Source of the DNA: Lethocerus indicus
Lineage: Eukaryota > Arthropoda > Insecta > Hemiptera > Belostomatidae
Direction of reading: 5' to 3'
NCBI GenBank assembly: GCA_019843655.1
Contig: JACDQD010000004.1
Location: forward strand, 32,127,872 to 32,191,871
Length of the DNA stretch: 64,000 bases
The notes beneath the pieces were generated by a model. That model ran no database searches and was not told the DNA's origin. It saw only the letters and a program-made list of their open reading frames with translations. Shown piece by piece: positions 59,472 to 64,000 of this stretch. The translations under genes were made by a program, and so were the position numbers. Numbering within the stretch: the first letter of the stretch is position 1; every line of letters starts with the position of its first letter.

Positions 59472-59705
59472 ACCGTAGATTTTGTGTGTTTCTGTTTCGC
59501 TGGTTTGGTCTTTGGACTAGACTGGTTTCGGCTGTTCGCCATCTTCAGTAGCGGTGTTAGTCACTTTTGATGGTTTTCGGGCATCCTCACTGCATTGTAC
59601 TATCGCGGTTGTGAGTACAAGTGACAGTGACAGTGCAGTGAGACAGAAACACACAAAATCTACGGTATTACCACCCCTCGCAGACCACAAAACAGATATG
59701 TTAAA
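59472..59705. repeat. Foldback-family element with 11-bp flanking direct repeat
   Basis: Left half gtagattttgtgtgtttctg to cttcagtagcggtgttagtc. The shortened right half ends accacaaaacagatatgttaaa. caacgcacgat is present at 59,461-59,471 and 59,706-59,716. Confidence 0.88.
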
Positions 59706-60372
59706 CAACGCACGATGATCTGGGAAAACAGTTGAGAGGCTCGCTTTTTAAAATGTTTCTTTTTAATTAAATATCCGGCTCAAATATTTAGATCGGCCTT
59801 GCAATTTTAAAAAATTCAAATTTCTAGACTCAAAAAAAAAAAGAAACTTCTTCAGCGTCACTTTTACGCGGCCCATAGATAGACGGCGCAGTCAACCGCA
59901 AGACCCACAATACACGTCTTCGCGTTTTCTACTGGAAAACGGCGTTTTCGTAAAAAGAAGTTTTAAAGTTTATCAAATCATTAATATTATTTGACAGTTT
60001 GACGGGGGTTTAGTATCACTAACTGTTATAGAGCCCGAATGTTACTGTTCCTGTTGGAGGAAGTGTCACCAGTGGGGGGGCTCATCGTGTAAATCATATG
60101 TGCCCATAATTATGAAAGTCTGAGTCATATATTTCTGGTTTCGAGATATTTAATGAATCGCTTTCGAATATATTAACAAATATTTTTATATTACGCAACA
60201 TTTTAATTTAGAATTTTATTAGTCTCGATTAATGGAAGTTTTCTATGAATATGAAATGTTGTGTGAATTTCATATTGTATTTAAAGTTTGAATTGACTTA
60301 GACCACTTTTATAATTACGGGCACATATATCATATATAAATCGTTTGCAGCCCGAATCCTCGGTTGTGTTAC

Positions 60373-60669
60373 CTTCGGCGATGAGTCCATCTCGAGTATC
60401 CTGAACTCGAGCAGTTCGAGTTCCTCCCTGAGGTCGGTGTTCTCCTGCCTGAGCCTGTATTCGGCCGCCTGCAGCATCTCTATCTGGTGGGCGAGCGCCA
60501 GGTTTATCGGGTTGTCGGTCGGGGCGTGCTCGATGGCCTCCAGCCGGGCTTCGGCCGTCCGCCTCCGCGACCTCTCAGCGTTGGCCACACGCCACGCCTC
60601 CTGCGCGGACATCTGAAGGCCCAGGTGCTCCTCGCTCAGCACCGCGTACAGAGTTTCCAGACCCACAAC
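60373..60669 (-). CDS. Coiled-coil exon (99 aa)
   Basis: Acceptor acgtttcgtgtccag, 99 codons, donor gtaaca. Phase 0. Begins VVGLETLYAVLSEEHLGLQM, continues with a basic helix (RSRRRTAEARLEAIEH) and ends with the dense heptads YRLRQENTDLREELELLEFR. GC-rich. The LLEFRILEM ending is a recurring kind of motif in cytoskeletal coiled-coil proteins, but I cannot name a family from it. Confidence 0.85.
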
Positions 60670-60791
60670 CTGGACACGAAACGTTGGCACCGATCGGAGA
60701 TAAATTGTTATAAAAATGAAAAAGTATTAAAGAAGTAGAGAAAGATCAGAATGGCGCCCAGAGGACAAAGGATTTACCTTTCCTCGTTCGT

Positions 60792-61087
60792 AGCTTCGTG
60801 ATGTTTCTGTCTCCTCTCGCCGGTTCGGTCTTTCGCCAGACCGGTTTCGGCCGCTCGCCATCTTCAGCAGCGGTGTTAGTCACTGTCGGCACTTTGGACA
60901 ACTGTACTGACAACCACCACGGGACAGTGCAGTGAGGATGCCCGAAAACATCCAAAGTGCCAGCACAGTGACTAACACAGCGCTACTGAAGGCGGCGAGC
61001 AGCCGAACCAGCGAGAGGAGACGAAAACACCACAAACCTACGGTATTACAACCCCTCGCAGACCACAAAGCGGGTATGTTAAACCAT
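60792..61087. repeat. Foldback-family element in an intron
   Basis: Halves cgtgatgtttctgtctcctc to cttcagcagcggtgttagtc and inverse gctactgaaggcggcgagca to cccctcgcagaccacaaa. The loop has ggacagtgcagtgaggatgc. Confidence 0.88.
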
Positions 61088-61132
61088 AAATCTATTTGTT
61101 TTGAAAAAAAAAACAAAAAAACAGTAAAATAC

Positions 61133-61165
61133 ATCGCATAATCCTGCAGGCGTACGGCCACAATC
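61133..61165 (-). CDS. Possible micro-exon (33 nt)
   Basis: Good acceptor aacctttacag, 11 codons (DCGRTPAGLCD), poor donor gtattt. Phase 0 and therefore compatible with both neighbours, but supported only by that. Confidence 0.25.
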
Positions 61166-61226
61166 CTGTAAAGGTTAGTTGCGTTTCATAAGAGGCTGAC
61201 TGATTCAAGAGGGGGAGTGAAGAAGA

Positions 61227-61229
<3 letters not shown>

Positions 61230-61259
<30 letters not shown>
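61230..61259 (+). repeat. GA dinucleotide microsatellite
   Basis: (GA)n run of about 15 units. Confidence 0.95.
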
Positions 61260-61264
<5 letters not shown>

Positions 61265-62121
61265 CACAAGTCACGTTTTTTATTATCCGATCGTGCCAAA
61301 ATAACTGTAAACAACTACGGCTGAAACTTGTTTCCCTTTTTTCGCGGCATCCTAGAAAACAGTCTACAGTCCCGTGCATCCTACATATGATTAGGCGTTT
61401 CAAGAAACACCTTATATTAATAGGCGAAAATTCATTTCAAACATTCGAAATTTGAACCGATCCAGAACAGAATGCGTACAACTGACTACAGTTCGATGTG
61501 TTTGAAGGGCATCTTCATACTCTGTCGCTTCAAATAATCACTTAGAACACTGAGGAAAATATATCTTGTAATAGTATTTTCACTGTTTTATTGCCACAAC
61601 TTTAAATTGGTAAATAGTAAAACACTAGACGTTACGTTTGCGTGTTCACACTAACAGGAGGAACATACTTGAACTTTGGGCATTAAATTCGGTGGACGCT
61701 AATATATTTATGCGTATATTTTTATTTATTATCTATTGAGTCCGGCGACAGGCAGACGGATTTACAAATTGGGATGACTCATTGGGGTACGCGACTCTGA
61801 AGAGGTTTCTTTCGGGACCTCACTTCGAGACCTATCACGACGGGACATTTTAATTTTATAACTTTTCCAAGACAGAGCGTGCACTTATTTCTTAAGAAAG
61901 TTTTATCCGCCCGAACCAATTGGGCTTAATCCCAATCTACGGTGCTAACTACTGACCGCTTTTTCATATATCGATATGTATTCTCCGTTCGATACATCGT
62001 GTCGATCATATCAACCATTTTTTTCCTATTGTTTATGGCTTTTATTAAAAAATATTATTTCGCCGAAATAATATTCCATGAAATGTTTACAAATTAATTC
62101 TAAATATTTATAAAAACTCAC

Positions 62122-62205
62122 CTTAGTCAACATTTCAGTCGTATTTTCGTTAGTATGAATCGTGGCGGGGGCTACATCAGGTCTCGTTTTGTCAGGAACG
62201 GGTAG
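62122..62205 (-). CDS. Exon (28 aa)
   Basis: Acceptor cattttcttcgcag, 28 codons (LPVPDKTRPDVAPATIHTNE to TTEMLTK), good donor gtgagt. Phase 0, directly after exon 62610-62681. Low-complexity, likely disordered. Confidence 0.7.
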
Positions 62206-62609
62206 CTGCGAAGAAAATGCACAATATGAAGCTAAAGTGTCGAAAAAATATTCAATAACCACGATTCCTTTATTATTTCGAAATTATATTTATAAAAAAA
62301 TAAGTGATTTCACTTAACTCAATGATTGAATGTAGTACTAACTTTTACATAGTTTATATTTGAAGAACAACCCTAATATATAGGGTTAATACCCTGATAT
62401 AACGAGACATTGGTCAATATACTGAATAAAGAACAGTGTTTGATAAAATCCTCTTCTATCAGGGAACATTGCTTTACCCTTTTCAGATAAAACTGTGAAG
62501 TAGATATACCGTGTAAATAGACGTGTTTTAAATTATTCCCAAAATTTAATCTAATATGATTCCTTTTCATATTTTGAAAATTACAAAATTGGAAAGAAGA
62601 AAATTTCAC

Positions 62610-62681
62610 CTTGGATGGCGGCTTGGGTACGACGGCCAACTCCAGTGACGGCCCCGAAATATCCTTCTCTTCGTTTGAAAC
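62610..62681 (-). CDS. Exon (24 aa), most upstream one seen
   Basis: Acceptor ttattatcattatttgcag, 24 codons (VSNEEKDISGPSLELAVVPK, then PPSK), donor gtgaaa. Phase 0. Since it opens with an acceptor it is not the first exon. The start codon and promoter must lie further upstream, probably beyond the window end. Confidence 0.65.
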
Positions 62682-63814
62682 CTGCAAATAATGATAATAA
62701 TAAAAATTAATTACATTAATAATAACGAATAATTTTCTAATTAATAGAATTTGAATGAGTGGTCGAATCTCGTCGGATAGAGCAAAATCCGCGAACGGCA
62801 GGAAATTTTCGAAAAATATGATTACACCAAGAATTGACGGTAATATTTTTATGCCCCCTTTCTACTTTGTACTCTGCACTCTGTTTCCGGCCCCTGGTAT
62901 TCGCGAAAAGAAGCCAAAGCCCGATATCCCCTCCATTTTCATCTTTCTTTTTTCGTTACGCCGGTCAGGTTGGGACCGAACGTGAAAAGATGATGACGTT
63001 CGAGCCATGCCTCCAGCTTTCACCGCCTAATCTGTTTCTGAAGATCTCCCTGGAGGTAACTGGGTCCTTGTGATCACGAGCCAGCTAAAGTCCACCCCAC
63101 CCCCAACCAACCAACCAACTTCACCTTCCCCGTCCCAGTTCCACAACACACTGACCTCAGGATCACGCCGAAACGATCATTTTTCAATCCGGCGAAACCA
63201 AACCCACTATCGGGACCAAGAAAAATGGTCCCGAATTAAATCGTGAAATTGATGCAATAAGGCGTACTGTGTATACTTTTTGGGGGGAAATAGCGGAGTT
63301 TAAGAGTACTAGAACCACATTCGATATTACGAGTTGAAAATTCTAAACAAACCAAAAATGTAAGACTATACAAAAGGGTGGTCGTTCGTCCTTCAACACA
63401 AACGAAGTCGGGGCATTGAATACAATCCTGTTTGATGATTATGGTTATTTCTGCGGTGACGTGCATCCGGAACGTCGATGTTAAATGGTACGAAATTAGA
63501 AATGGGTGGAAGGAACAAGCTAGGTGTGTGTGTGCGTATCTCGGACTGCAAAAGCTATCTGGGGCAGAACTGGAAGTAGGGGGTTTATAATTTTCGCAGT
63601 CTCCGGGGGCGACCGTTTAGAATGCCGACTGCAATAGAACTGCACACAGGCCGGCCGTTACCGGATTGCGCAACGCTACCGCCGAGTTGCCCAACACCGG
63701 CGACCGCTCGGGACAACTTTCCAACTGGATAACCCCAAGTCCCTCTTATAAGAGGGACCCACCTTTAGAGTCCTCACTTGACCACTATTAATCCCTGTAC
63801 CCTTTAAGGAACGC
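62682..63814. other. No gene recognised
   Basis: Presumably the next upstream intron of the minus-strand gene or flanking DNA. No exon could be supported. Confidence 0.4.
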
Positions 63815-64000
63815 AATTTTCAAATTTCAATCGTAATATTGAAATTACGGATAATAAGTCTGAAATTACCGATCGTAATTATGACATTACAGACCATAAT
63901 ATTGAAATTACAACTTATAATTTTTGAAATATAATTTTGAAATTACAGATCGTAATTTTGAAATTACATATCGTAATTTTCATTACAGATCGTAATTTTG
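63815..64000. repeat. Short AT-rich tandem repeat running off the window
   Basis: Degenerate unit of about 20-25 bp built on gaaattacagatcgtaattt, itself partly palindromic (aattac and gtaatt). Continues past the window edge. Confidence 0.85.

Noticed and set aside
1..64000. tRNA, rRNA and telomeric repeats
   Set aside because: None could be supported by eye. A covariance-model scan would be needed to exclude tRNAs.

Overview
The window is nuclear DNA of a eukaryote, most likely an arthropod and probably an insect. The evidence is GT-AG spliced exons, AT-rich non-coding DNA around GC-rich exons, several internally deleted mariner elements with TA target duplications, a piggyBac-type TTAA element, many AT microsatellites and no bacterial gene organisation. 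The species cannot be named from sequence alone. No rRNA, tRNA or CRISPR array was recognised.

Bases 1-19,130 are almost entirely tandem repeat. Two repeat classes alternate: A, a 105-bp monomer in arrays of about 2 to 17 copies, and B, a degenerate unit of about 52 bp with local 210-bp higher-order repeats. They are arranged as long inverted arms around a roughly 2-kb non-satellite core. Unit 1 reads A, B, core, inverted B, inverted A (1-9,386). A second core lies at about 11,750-13,740, followed by repeated B-A-B blocks to 19,130. Each core holds a GC-rich 155-codon ORF (3749-4216 and 11995-12462) with a shorter broken paralogue behind it. A third, diverged core at 23,394-25,130 has an intact 154-codon ORF (24049-24513) and an inverted left arm. 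The whole looks like a large foldback-type mobile element whose arms became satellite DNA. Its protein family is unrecognised and is the best candidate here for something undescribed.

From 19,130 to 38,280 I see no confident host gene. The stretch contains mariner-derived short elements, copies of a foldback repeat family marked by a GGTCTTTCGCCAGACC-type hairpin, a 12-bp minisatellite of about 30 units grown inside one foldback copy (34,740-35,101), and microsatellites.

From 38,885 to 62,681 the minus strand carries a multi-exon gene or two adjoining genes for long coiled-coil proteins. Sixteen exons with matching splice phases were placed by eye. One 3' end (exon 46208-47714) ends in a hydrophobic, tail-anchor-like segment with two overlapping AATAAA signals 74 nt past the stop. 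A further run of mostly phase-0 exons (45,850 down to 38,885) ends in a fibronectin type III-like domain. This is either an alternative 3' end or a second gene. Its introns are loaded with foldback, mariner and piggyBac-type elements. The last 1.3 kb holds no clear gene and ends in a short AT-rich repeat that runs off the window.
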